NCBI RefSeq assembly: GCF_011386835.1
Contig: NC_088809.1
Coordinates: 25,427,067 to 25,491,066 of the forward strand
DNA: 64,000 bases
Direction: 5' to 3'
Source of the DNA: Chrysemys picta bellii
Taxonomy: Eukaryota > Chordata > Testudines > Emydidae
Shown: positions 54,247-64,000 of the stretch, piece by piece
How the letters are laid out: each line of letters starts with the position of its first letter
Numbering within the stretch: position 1 is the stretch's first letter
Position numbers and translations under genes: made by a program
Notes under the pieces: generated by a model
Database searches by the model: none
Told to the model about the DNA's origin: nothing
Seen by the model: the letters and a program-made list of their open reading frames with translations, nothing else

Positions 54247-56245
54247 CTGCAATGAACACAGAGATGGCAATAATCAGGAGGGCAGAAAGTAGCTAGGGAT
54301 CTCCCAGAAGCCCCTGTCAAGCTCCACACAGCTGTGGGGTATAGATACAAATACTACAGGCCAGATCTGCTTTGCGTTGGCAGAGCAGATAGGACGTGCT
54401 CCAGCCAGTGAAGCACAGAGTCTGCTGGAAGGCAAAGCAAGCCAAGGCCTCCAATGAGCTCTTGAGAACAGTTCCCCTATCACTAGCTGGCCTGGCGGCC
54501 AAGACCCCTTACCTATAATGGAGCAAGGAGCTCCGCCCATTGCATGAGTCATCCCCTTGGCCAGTGGACAACGCTCTCCCAGTGGTCGTGGGATCTGGGA
54601 TCTGCCACATTGTGCTAGCCCGCTGGTGTTCATGCTCGTGTGGCTATATGAGCACAGCAGCTCCCCCTCCCCTTGGGCAACATCAGCCAGAGGAAGGGGA
54701 AGTCCTGACCCAGCCATGTCCACTGGCACCGTGCAAAAGCTGAGCCTAGCCAGGGTTTGCTGGCTGCTGTATGTCTCTATGGTGCCCCAATCACCATGAT
54801 ATCATGGCACAGACTGGGGCCAGTCACACATCCAGATAAAAAGAGCAAATCCACCACACTCCCTCAGCTTAAAGGTCATCTTCGAGGCGGAGTGACTCCA
54901 AGCCTCTGGTCCTCACTGGGGTCTCCTGCCCCCATGGTCACCCCACTGTAACTGCCCCCTCCTCTGACTCCTGGGAGGGCTCTGGTGACACTGCACAAAG
55001 GGGGATTACACTTATGGACTGTCAGGGCCAACTCCTGGCCTGGCAAGTGTCCTGAGCAGTGGGTTCATAGGCCCAGGGCAGCTGCTTTGAGCTACATCAT
55101 GGGAGACCATCCGATTCCCAGTGTCAGAGGAAAGCGGGATCTTCCAGGCTGCTGCGGGGTGGGACTGTTGCTGTCCTCTGCCCTGGCAATCCACTGGGGC
55201 CGCTGGCAGCTGACACAGGCTTCTCGGGTTTACAGAGAGCTGGGGGCCAGGACACAGGGCAAGCAGCACACGTTCCCCACAGCTTGCTCAATGCACCCCA
55301 CAGCTCGGGGGAAATACCTGCATAGCCCCCACCTTTTCAAGGAATACAAGGGCCAGGCACACATGGTCAGTCTCTTTCTGTCCAGCACATTGGACCACGC
55401 ATGGAGTGGTTTCCCTGCATTGCCTTTGTCCCTTTTCCACCTCTCCTCTTCCCACCCTTCTCTTTCTCACCCTGTGCCTCCTCCTTTGCCCCCTTTCCTT
55501 TCCCAATGTCTCCCATCTCTCCTCCTTGTGCCCCCCACTGGTTCCCCTGCTCACTTCCTCCCTGCACACCCGGCATGAGACACACACAGACCTAGCAGCT
55601 GGAACGCTCTCCCTGCTAGCCAAAGCCCAGTAGCAAAGGCTGAGATGGGGTGTCCAAATGGGCAGGGGTGGGGCAGTGCTGGGATGTCACAGCCCCTCGC
55701 CCTGCTCAGGTACACATGGAGCCCTCTGGCTGCCAGAAGGGAGTTGGACCAGACTCTCCCTCCCTCTCCTTCCCCTCAAACCCTGGTACCTGTCCTTGTC
55801 TGGCCAGATTGGGCCCTTCCCACACCTAGGGGTGCTGGCAGTAGTGACAGGACTTTCCATCAGCCTCCAGGCTGGACCACTGCACCTTGCTACACAAAGC
55901 CTGCCCCTGGTGCCCAGCTCATACACAATGTGGGTTGGGTGGGCACATCAGACTGAGGGTACCACAAACTCCACTTGCTTCCCATTCATGTCAGGACTAA
56001 ATCTGAAGTCCTGACCCCCAACCCCTGAGCTCTTAGCAGACAGGGAGCTGGTGACGTCACAGATCTCCTCCAGCTTGGGGACCCGCCGAGACAGCTCGCC
56101 TCACAGGGAGGATGCCCCTGGAGAGAGGTGCTGAGGATAGAGTGGCAGCACCACCCTGCTCGGAGCCCAAGCCAACGGGCACTCAGGCAGGCATGGGAGG
56201 AGCAGGCTTTCCACACTGTGCAGGAACCTTCTGGAACAGAGGCTT
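54247..56245. other. STX1A intron 6, first part
   Basis: Searched for the preceding syntaxin exon (KFVEVMSEYN ... RIQRQLEIT) on the minus strand and did not find it. No named repeat. A pyrimidine-rich stretch lies at 55400-55560. Confidence 0.45.
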
Positions 56246-56422
56246 GGGGGAGGGATAGCTCAGTGGTTTGAGCATTGGCCTGCTAAACCCAGGGTTGTGA
56301 GTTCAATCCTTGAGGGGGCCATTTGGGGCAAAAATCTGTCTGGGGATTGGTCCTGCTTTGAGCAGGGGGTTGGACTAGATGACCTCCTGAGGTCCCTTCC
56401 AACCCTGATATTCTATGATAAT
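56246..56422 (+). mobile_element. tRNA-derived SINE, tail type 2 (CR1-like tail)
   Basis: A-box TAGCTCAGTGGTTTGAG, B-box GGTTGTGAGTTCAATCC, then GGATTGGTCCTGCTTTGAGC, GGACTAGATGACCTCCTGAG and ATTCTATGAT. The tail is essentially the CR1 3' end. Confidence 0.92.
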
Positions 56423-57855
56423 AATAACATATCAGTGCAACAAACTGCTCCATCAGCATCACCCTAGTGCCAGTTCCTACTGCCCCCCAGCCACTCCTTC
56501 CTTCCTGGGGCTCAGCAGTACCTGCTGCCACAGAGGTGATCACCCGTAGCAATCCACGTCCACATACTCAGGCACTTGGCAGGGGCTGGTTCTCGTGTCC
56601 TGGGGCAGTCTCAGAATCCTTGCGCTTTGCGAGCAGCCCGGTAGTGTAGCATTTCTCTCGAGCACCCCGGCCTAGGAAAGTGTGGCTAGCACTCTGGGCA
56701 CTTTGGCATTAGGAATGTACCTGCCTGTGGGTTTCAGTTTCACTGCGTGACTCCTTGGGGAATTCTGCAGAGCTCAGAGCCTGGGAAGGCTGGGCTGTGT
56801 CACGGAGCCACCTAGTACCAGCACTTTGGCTGGCCCCGGGGCCGGGGGCGGAGGGGGCTGAGGCAAGGCCTGCATTCCCAGCAGCAGGACTGACAAGTTC
56901 TTCTCTCCCAACACAGGAAACTTCCTGACCAGCTCTGAAAGAGCTTTGCTTAGTTCAGGCCTTGACGCCAGATCCTCATCTCGAGTAAATCAGCCAACCT
57001 CTGCTGAAGGCAATGGAGCTTTGTTGATTTACCCCAGCTGAGGATTTGGCTCCCGGAACAAACTGAAAATTTGCCCTCGTCAGCTGTTGTTACGCTCCGG
57101 CCCCGCCTGGTATTTCCGAGCACTCCAGCCTGGGAGGCACTGACTGCTGGGCCCTGTTAGCTCTTGGGGCTGGTTCTGCAGCACAAGAAAGAGCAACAGT
57201 CACCAGCACAACCTTCTCCTCGGAGCTGGCCCACCCGTGCAGAGCTGCCATGTCCACTGGGGCTAGCAGAAGCAGGCAGCTCCCAGAGGCCCCACTGTGT
57301 TAGGATGTGTACAAACACAGAGCAAAACCAGCTCCTGGCACAAAGAGCATGGTACTTTTCCTGCTACTATTTTCAGTATTATTGTGGATCTTTTACCCAC
57401 AAAGTACTCAGATTCACACTCAGTGAAATGCAGCTGCTTCTGGGGTGGCGGGCAGCAGCCAGCTCAGGCACAGAACACGCTACACCAAGGTGCTCTCCTA
57501 TTTTGTTAGCAGACCTAGGACTGGCGCGGGGAGGGCTCAGAGTCACCTGTAGCCCGGCACAGAGGAATTTCCCACACACAGGAGGTGGAGAGAGTGGGAT
57601 CGACTGTGACAGCAGCACAGGAGGGCTGTGAAATCTGCCCCGCTCAATCAGTGGGGCATGTTGGGGCCGAGACAACAGGAGTCTGAGCAGAGGTCGGAGG
57701 ACACATCTGCTTTACCGTTAGCACAATCTTCCTGAGCAGGGTGCGGGGAAAGGCAGAAAGGTTCCTCTGTCAAGAAAGGTTCCTGCTTGATACCGCCCAG
57801 GGCCGCCTGCCCCAGTGCAGCGCAGGGAGAATTGGGGCAGGTCCCATCTCAAAGG

Positions 57856-58126
57856 CAGGGGCAGCTCCAGGCACCAGCGCAGCAAGCACATGCCTGGGGC
57901 GGCAAGCCGCAGGTGGCGGCCTGCCAGTCGCTGTGAGGGTGGCAGTCAGCGAGCTTTCGGAAACATGCCTGTGGGAGGTCTGCTGGTCCCGCGGCTTCGG
58001 CGGCAATTCGATGGCGGGGATACCGATGGCGCGGCACCAGCGGATGCTGCCGAATCGACGTGCCCAGCCGCCAAAAGCCGCCTGCCTGCTGTGCTTGGGG
58101 CGGCAAAAAACATAGAGCTGCCCCTG
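57856..58126. mobile_element. Non-autonomous hAT DNA transposon
   Basis: Ends CAGGGGCAGCTC / GAGCTGCCCCTG, perfect 8-bp duplication ctcaaagg at 57848-57855 and 58127-58134. 271 bp, no coding capacity. Confidence 0.92.
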
Positions 58127-59293
58127 CTCAAAGGGCCACATTAGGGTCTGAGAAACATGTAAAGGACAGTTTAGGCTCATCACGTGCTGCATCCTAGCAA
58201 TGTGTGGGCAGCTGGCACATTATCTCCAAGCTGGGCTCTGCCAGCTCCGGGTGACGCCCAGGCCGCCCGGCAGTGGTCTGGGCCTTCACGGGTGCAGGCG
58301 GGACTGAGCCATGAGCACTGCTGTGAATGTTAGTGGGAGTCCCATGGCAAAATCCCTGCCCACACAGGGAAGCTCTGTCTCCGAATGCCCCCTCCCAGGT
58401 CCCTGGTAGCCAGTGCTCGAACAGCGCTGGGGTGGTGCCATTCTGCTGCTGCCCAGCTGGGCTCAGAGAGGAGCCTGGCCTAGTGGGGAGGTGCACGCCC
58501 CCTACTGGCCTTTCCCAGCTGAGACGACTCTGGGGAGTTCCCCACACTGGGCCTGGTGCCCCAAAGGGCTTCTTCAGTTCTAACTGCCACTGCTCACTGA
58601 CCCTGCACAGCTCTGGGCTCTGATGGGAAGGGAAGGAAAGGCCCACTGTAACTGGCAGAGTATGCAGCTGGCTGGCGCCCCTCTGCAGCACAGCCCTGGG
58701 AGCTGAACGAGCTGGTCAAGGCCACCGCGCTGCTCTCTCCAGCCGGCGTTCCACACCCGCTCCCCGCCGTCCGGCAGCCTGCCTGGAGATGCCCCGTACA
58801 GCACGCTGGGTTCTTCTAGCAGCTCACAGGCGGCACGTTGTACCTTAAGCCAGGCTGGGGCACCTGCGGGGTGTGGGGAGGGTGGGGGCTGTGTCAGCAG
58901 CTGTAACCGGCAGCAGGAGTTTGATGGGTCTCTGTCTGTGACATCAGGAGTGGGCTTAGGGTAAAGGAGCTCCCCCCCCCCACACACTGATGCCCCAGAG
59001 CCCTGCGGGATGGCTCTCCCCATGGGGGGGAATGGCCTGTGTGTCATGTGATCAGGGGAGGGTGTGAAGATCTGAGACTCCCCCACTTCTAGCAGGATAA
59101 GTGGGAACCTGACCCAAGAAGAAAGGGGCTGGTCCCAAACCAACCTGCCCTCCAGGTGGATAGGGGCCCTAGTTCCAACTGATCCTCGGGGGTCCTGGTC
59201 CTGAACCATCCACTAACCCCGTCCCTCAGCAGGACAGCAGTCCCCAGTCCCACTATGATTCCCCTGCCCCAGCTGGTCAGAGGGGCCTTGTAC

Positions 59294-60118
59294 CAGGGTT
59301 GCCAATTTCTAATCACACAAAACCAAATACCCCTGCCCCTTCTCCGAGGCCCCACCCCTGCTCCCTCCATCGCTCTCTCTCCCCCACCCTCACTCACTTT
59401 CACCAGGATGGTTGGGGTGCGGAAGGGGGTTCAGGGTTATTGCGGCTTCCAGGAAGCGGCCGCCAGGTCCTTGCGGCCCCATGGCATATCGGCGGCCAGG
59501 AAGGCTCCGTGCGCTGCCCTTGTGCCCAAGGTGCCCTTGGTTCCTGGCCAACGAGAGCTGCAGAACTGGCATTGGGGCGGGGGCAGTGTGTGGAGCTTCC
59601 CTGGCCACCCGTGCGCGTAGGGCAGGGGTGGCCAACCTGTGGCTCCGGAGCCACATGTGGCTCTTCAGAAGTTAATATGCGGCTCCTTGTACAGGCACTG
59701 ACTCTGGGGCTGGAGCGACAGGCGCCAACTTTCCAATGTGCCGGGGGGTGCTCACTGCTCCACCCCTGGCTCTGTCACAGGCCCTGCCCACTCCACCCCT
59801 TCCCACCCCCTACCCAGAGCCCGTTATGCCCTCGGTCCTCCTCCCTCCCCCTCCCAGAGCCTCCTGCACGCCATGAAACAGGTGGTCGGGAGGTGCGGGG
59901 AGGGAGGGGGAGGCACTGATCGGTGGGGCTGCCTGTGGGCAGAAGGCGCTGGAAGCCGGGGCAGGGGAGCTGATGTGGGGATGCTGACGTATTACTGTGG
60001 CTCTTCGGCAATGTACACTGGTAAATTCTGGCTCCTTCTCAGGCTCAGGTTGGCCACCCCTGGTCTGGGGCTGCAAGGACATTAAAACAGCTTGAAAACT
60101 GGACACCTGGCAACCCTA
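59294..60118. mobile_element. Non-autonomous hAT-like element carrying a second hAT
   Basis: Ends CAGGGTTGCCA and TGGCAACCCTA with flanking octamers ccttgtac / ccctctac (6 of 8). The body CACACAAAACCAAATACCCC and CTCACTTTCACCAGGATGG is non-coding. It is split by the insertion at 59623-60062. Confidence 0.8.
59623..60062. mobile_element. Nested non-autonomous hAT element
   Basis: Ends CAGGGGTGGCCAACCTG and CAGGTTGGCCACCCCTG are perfect inverted repeats. Flanking octamers gcgtaggg / gtctgggg match 5 of 8. It contains the typical GGCTCCGGAGCCACATGTGG palindromic stretch. Confidence 0.87.
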
Positions 60119-60479
60119 CCCTCTACCCACCCTCACGCTGGCAGGAGAGTGAACTCAGCTCCTTCAGCCCTTCCCATGCCCATTTTCAGTCAGTCCTTCT
60201 GAGGGAACACAGGACAGGCCACCAGAAGCACGATGCCTGGCCCACACCTTGCAGCTTCAGCAAGGCCCCGAGTCTCCAGCCTTGGGGGGAGGAAGGGAGG
60301 TGCAGTCACAAATATGGGGGAGGTGGAAAGCAGCAGCATGCGCTGGCTTTCAGCTGACTCCTCTCTCCTGTCTGGCTCACTCAAGGCAGCAAGCCAAGCT
60401 CCAGCACGGCTGCCTGCGACCCTACAGAAGCTGGGGAGGGAGGGACACACATCAATCACATCCTTAGACTGCTAGATGT

Positions 60480-61317
60480 TGTGACGAAGTGGGGGATTTT
60501 CTTGGTTTTTTTTGTTTTTGGTTTGCATGCGGAGAGGGTCAGACTCAGTTTCCCTGGGTGTTACTGGGTTAACGAGGTGAGGGGAGAGGGAGTTTCTTGT
60601 TACAGAGGACTGGAGAGGGAACTTGGGACCCCAGCCAATGGCCTGGAGGATGGATACCCCAGCGACCGGTGACCTGAGACCCCGACCTGGAGACCCAGCT
60701 CAGGAGTCGCAGATGGTTCTGGCCAGTGGGCGGACAATGGGCTGCGAAGAGAGGACCCCATGACCCAACCAGCCGGTTCCAGCCAGAGGACAGAAGCGAG
60801 GAGAGGAGGTTCCGGTTTACGACCCTGTTTACCTGGAGAGAAGACAATGGACAGAGGTGGGGCCTGGGGCCGGTGATCTCAGATGCCCAGCTGGGAAGCG
60901 GGGGGGCTCTGGGTGGGAGAGGGGGAGCAGGCAGAGCCCACCTGGATGCAGAAAGACTGGGATGTGCTGGGCTGAGGGAGGCCAGGCCTGAGGCCCTGAG
61001 AGTTTCCTGTGCTGTGTTCAACTCTCAATAAACCCTCCTGTTTTACGCTGGCTGAGAGTCGCTCCGGTCTAGAGAACAGGGTTGCATCAACCCCTTCGGG
61101 GGTGGAGGCCCGGGGGGTCTATAGCGAGTGGACTCCCTGAGGGGGAACCACGGCGAGAGACAGATGTGCTAAGGCTCAGAGAGGTGCGGCTCCAGGAGGT
61201 GGTGGGGCCTGACCCCGAGAGAGAGTGGACCCCTCGAGAAGGGCTGTCGCTCTGGAAGGGGCATCCCCCACGGACCGCACGGGGCCAAGAGTGGGCACAA
61301 TCTGTGAGTCCGTGACA
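60480..61317 (+). mobile_element. Solo LTR, related to the one at 50705
   Basis: 838 bp, starts TGTGACGAAGTGGGGG and ends GAGTCCGTGACA. Perfect 5-bp duplication gatgt at 60475-60479 and 61318-61322. AATAAA at about 61027 (CTCAATAAACCC). The start and end match the other solo LTR, but the middle differs, so it is a related subfamily. Confidence 0.9.
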
Positions 61318-61751
61318 GATGTCATCCCAGCAGGATGGTCTCCCAGAGCCCCAGGGGGTAATGCTGCTGGAAAAGGGCCTAGCACATGCCGGAAAGGTGA
61401 CATTTATAGTTAGCTGGGTATTTACCCCACAGCCACCGCCTTGGTATCCAAGTGCCTATGCTGGCTGGTGTCCGATAGACCCAATTCACACCCTGCCCTA
61501 GGGGGCTGGAACGCCGCACCTCTGCACCATATGCACTTCGGAGGCCCACTCTTGGCTAAGTTTCCTTCTGACCTTTTGGAGGAATATCCCCAGCTCTGAG
61601 GAAGGAGGGAGGCAGCAGCAGCAGCTTGGCAGGTAACCAAGGGAGCGCTACAGTTTCCTGCTGCCATCTGAGCCAAGGGTTTGCAGTGCTGATGTCCCTG
61701 TTTGGACAGGCGCTGGGGAAGGGCTAACATGCTGAGACCCTCTGTGCTCCC

Positions 61752-61948
61752 CAGGGCTGCCGAGAGCGGGTTCGGGCCCCAGTGAAAAAAAATTTTGGGC
61801 ACCCCCAGCAAGGGCGGACCGGCTAAACAGGGCCAATGGGGAGGGGCGGGGGGGGGAAGGAAGCTGGGCCCCCGGGTCCCCTTCCGGACTGCCGGGCCCC
61901 GGTAAATTTGTACTGGCTCCCCCCCCACCCCACCCCCGGTCGGCCCTG
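61752..61948. mobile_element. Non-autonomous hAT-type element
   Basis: Ends CAGGGCTGCC and GGTCGGCCCTG, flanked by gtgctccc / gtgctcct (7 of 8). Confidence 0.75.
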
Positions 61949-62721
61949 GTGCTCCTGATGGAGATAGCTGTCCAATATGGCTCCCTAGCGCGTGAGCTTT
62001 AACCTTGGAAGCAGCACTAGGAGGATGGCGAGATCTAGCCTGTAGTTAACTCTGCTCTGCTCTACCCAGCTACCCGGCCCCTCCCCGTGAAGGAGCCAGG
62101 CTGGACATTGCTGCATCTCCTCAGCTACTGCCCTTGCTATCGGGAGGTCCTGTGCTGAGCGTGCTCGGAAGTGCTGTGCACGTCTAGGCCAAAGCATTCT
62201 GCCCGCTCAGCTGCACAATGCTGTGAAATTAACAGATACACTCCCACGCCCCAGCGCGCATCCCTCTGGCTCAGGGTGTATCCTGGGCCCAGGATTTCTT
62301 TGGGGGTAAGTGGTTTGTCTAACTGTATCCTCCCTGTTCTGCAGGGCAGCCACCATCAGATCCTTTTCATGCAGCTACAGGAGGGAGATGCAGTAATGGC
62401 TCTGCAGGTTACTCATAGACACGCCACATGTAACTACACTGGATTCTTCCAGGCCCCATGACACCAGAGTGCCACGAAGAGGCTCATGTACAAGCCAGGG
62501 TTGCTAGGGCTGGGAGTCTCCTGATTAACGGACAGGTTCAGGGAAGGCAGCAGAGAGGGCGCCAGATATTGGGCTGTGTTAACAATGGGGAAAAGAGCAC
62601 CCAGACGAGACTCAAGAAGTGACAGCTAAGGAACTGAGAGACCGGAGCTGAACTAATACAGAGCACTCAAATGAGGTTTGTTTAATGAACGAGAAGTGAC
62701 AGCAAAGGCCAGTGGCTGACT

Positions 62722-63010
62722 ATGGCCATGTCCACACTACAGGGACTGTAGCCGTAGCTGTGCCAGGGTAACCGTGTAGTGTAGACGCAGCCTACAGCGA
62801 CCAGGGGGTTTCTGTCCTGTAGGAACACCACCTCCCCGAGTGAGCTGACAGCAGCATTCTGCCATTGACCTGGCTGTGTCTAGACTGGGGTTGGGGTGGC
62901 ATAGGGCGGATTTTGCACATCCCTGAGTGCTGTAGCTACGTCAGCCTGCATGTTATGTTGAACCTGGCCAGAGTCTGGCTACACAGTTGGGACGGGGACA
63001 CAGAGGAAGG
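62722..63010. mobile_element. MITE family A fragments
   Basis: GGCCATGTCCACACT, then GTGTAGTGTAGACGCAGCC, GGCTGTGTCTAGACT and TTTTGCACATCCCTGAGTGC, GTAGCTACGTCAGCC. These are the ends and core of the family seen at 22617, here rearranged or as two partial copies. Confidence 0.6.
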
Positions 63011-63143
63011 AACTGACCAAAAGGAGCCCACAAGGGCTGAGTTTATGAGACTGCCTTATTAATGGGGCTTATGGGTCTGACTGTCAAACCCTCTGGACAT
63101 CAAGAGCCGTACAATGCCCAGCCAAGCCAACGGCCACCTCCTA

Positions 63144-63225
63144 GGCTTGCTCTATACTTCCAAGTTAGGCCTACAGAACTAGGTTGGTCAGATATGGAAA
63201 ATTCACACCTGAGTGAAATAGCCAT
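63144..63225 (+). mobile_element. MITE family A, left end that leads into the minisatellite
   Basis: GGCTTGCTCTATACT matches the family end (GGCCTGCTCTCCACT at 22620). AAAATTCACACCTGAGTG, AAATAGCCATGCTGACTTAC then follows, which is the family's core and also the first minisatellite unit. Confidence 0.65.
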
Positions 63226-64000
63226 GCTGACTTACCGCCCAGTGCCGACACAGCTACGCTGACTTACCGCCCAGTGCCGACACAGCTACACTGACTTACC
63301 CCCCAGCGCAGCCACAGCTACGCTGACTTACCCCCCGGCACAGACACAGCTACGCTGACTTACCGCCCAGGGCCGACACAGCTACGCTGACTTACCCCCC
63401 CGCGCCGACACAGCTACGCTGACTTACCCCCCCGGCACAGAAACAGCTACGCTGACTTACCGCCCAGGGCCGACACAGCTACGCTGACTTACCCCCCGGC
63501 ACAGACACAGCTACGCTGACTTTCCCCCCGGCGCCGACACAGCTACGCTGACTTACCCTCCAGCGCCGACACAGCTACGCTGACTTACCCCCCGGCACAG
63601 ACACAGCTACGCTGACTTACCCCCCAGCGCCGACACAGCTACGCTGACTTACCGCCCAGCGCAGCCACAGCTACGCTGACTTACCCCCCAGCGCAGCCAC
63701 AGCTACGCTGACTTACCCCCCGGCACAGACACAGCTACGCTGACTTACCCCCCGGCACAGACACAGCTACACTGACTTACCCTCCAGCGCCGACACAGCT
63801 ACGCTGACTTACCCCCTGGCGCAGCCACAGCTACGCTGACTTACCCCCTGGCGCCGACACAGCTACGCTGACTTACCCCCCGGCGCCGACACAGCTACGC
63901 TGACTTACCCCCCAGCGCAGCCACAGCTACGCTGACTTACCCCCCAGCGCCGACACAGCTACGCTGACTTACCCCCCAGTGCCGACACAGCTACGCTGAC
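63226..64000. repeat. 32-bp minisatellite in STX1A intron 6, running off the window
   Basis: About 24 units of ACAGCTACGCTGACTTACC then CCCCAGCGCCGAC, nearly identical, with changes mainly in the C/G-rich half (AGCGCAGCC, GGCACAG, AGCGCCGAC variants). The end is cut by the window. On the STX1A strand each unit contains GTAAGTCAGCGTAGCTGT. Confidence 0.95.

Noticed and set aside
54247..64000. STX1A exon 6 or earlier exons
   Set aside because: No match to KFVEVMSEYN or RIQRQLEIT on the minus strand; the window probably ends within intron 6.
63190..64000. CRISPR-like regular array
   Set aside because: The repeat is direct and continuous, with no unique spacers; it is a minisatellite in vertebrate DNA.

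Overview
This is a 64 kb piece of vertebrate nuclear DNA, most likely from a turtle. Three things support that: (1) CR1 LINEs of several ages on both strands; (2) five copies of a tRNA-derived SINE carrying a CR1/LINE-type 3' tail, a repeat typical of turtles; (3) the gene order DNAJC30(-) / BUD23(+) / STX1A(-), which is the order and orientation of the amniote Williams-Beuren syndrome region (human 7q11.23). The species assignment is inference from repeat types, not from a database search.

Layout. 1-6334 is a nearly full-length CR1 LINE on the minus strand. It has an intact SGNH-hydrolase ORF1, an ORF2 with a 1-base frameshift in the endonuclease, and a Penelope-like retroelement (RT + GIY-YIG) inserted into ORF2 with a 12-bp target-site duplication. 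6.6-15 kb is gene-poor, with two SINEs, MIR relics and the 3' end of another LINE. 15-20 kb is a layered ruin: an old CR1 (ORF1, endonuclease and RT relics, plus strand) broken up by an LTR-like block, a hAT element, a SINE and an 86-bp hAT MITE. 20-23.2 kb has no gene that I can see, only a MITE.

23.2-35 kb holds two complete genes, head to head over a 250-bp CpG-rich promoter with three evenly spaced CCAAT boxes and a CRE. DNAJC30 (single exon, minus) encodes a mitochondrial J-domain membrane protein. BUD23 (12 exons, plus, 282 aa) encodes the 18S rRNA m7G methyltransferase; every splice junction could be placed. Its introns carry CR1, MITE, hAT, SINE and LTR-like insertions.

35.8-64 kb is the 3' half of STX1A (syntaxin-1A, minus). 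The last four coding exons (7-10: end of the linker, SNARE motif, membrane anchor) are at 54173-54246, 50369-50506, 44252-44362 and 41408-41485. Exons 1-6 are not in the window. The introns are full of hAT elements with 8-bp target-site duplications, two solo LTRs with 5-bp duplications, a CR1, a SINE and three minisatellites. The last minisatellite (63.2 kb to the window end) seems to have grown from a 32-bp piece of a MITE and places a GT(AAGT) splice-donor-like motif on the STX1A sense strand once per unit.

The three genes have unrelated jobs (mitochondrial function, ribosome biogenesis, synaptic exocytosis). They are linked by conserved synteny; only DNAJC30 and BUD23 visibly share regulatory DNA.
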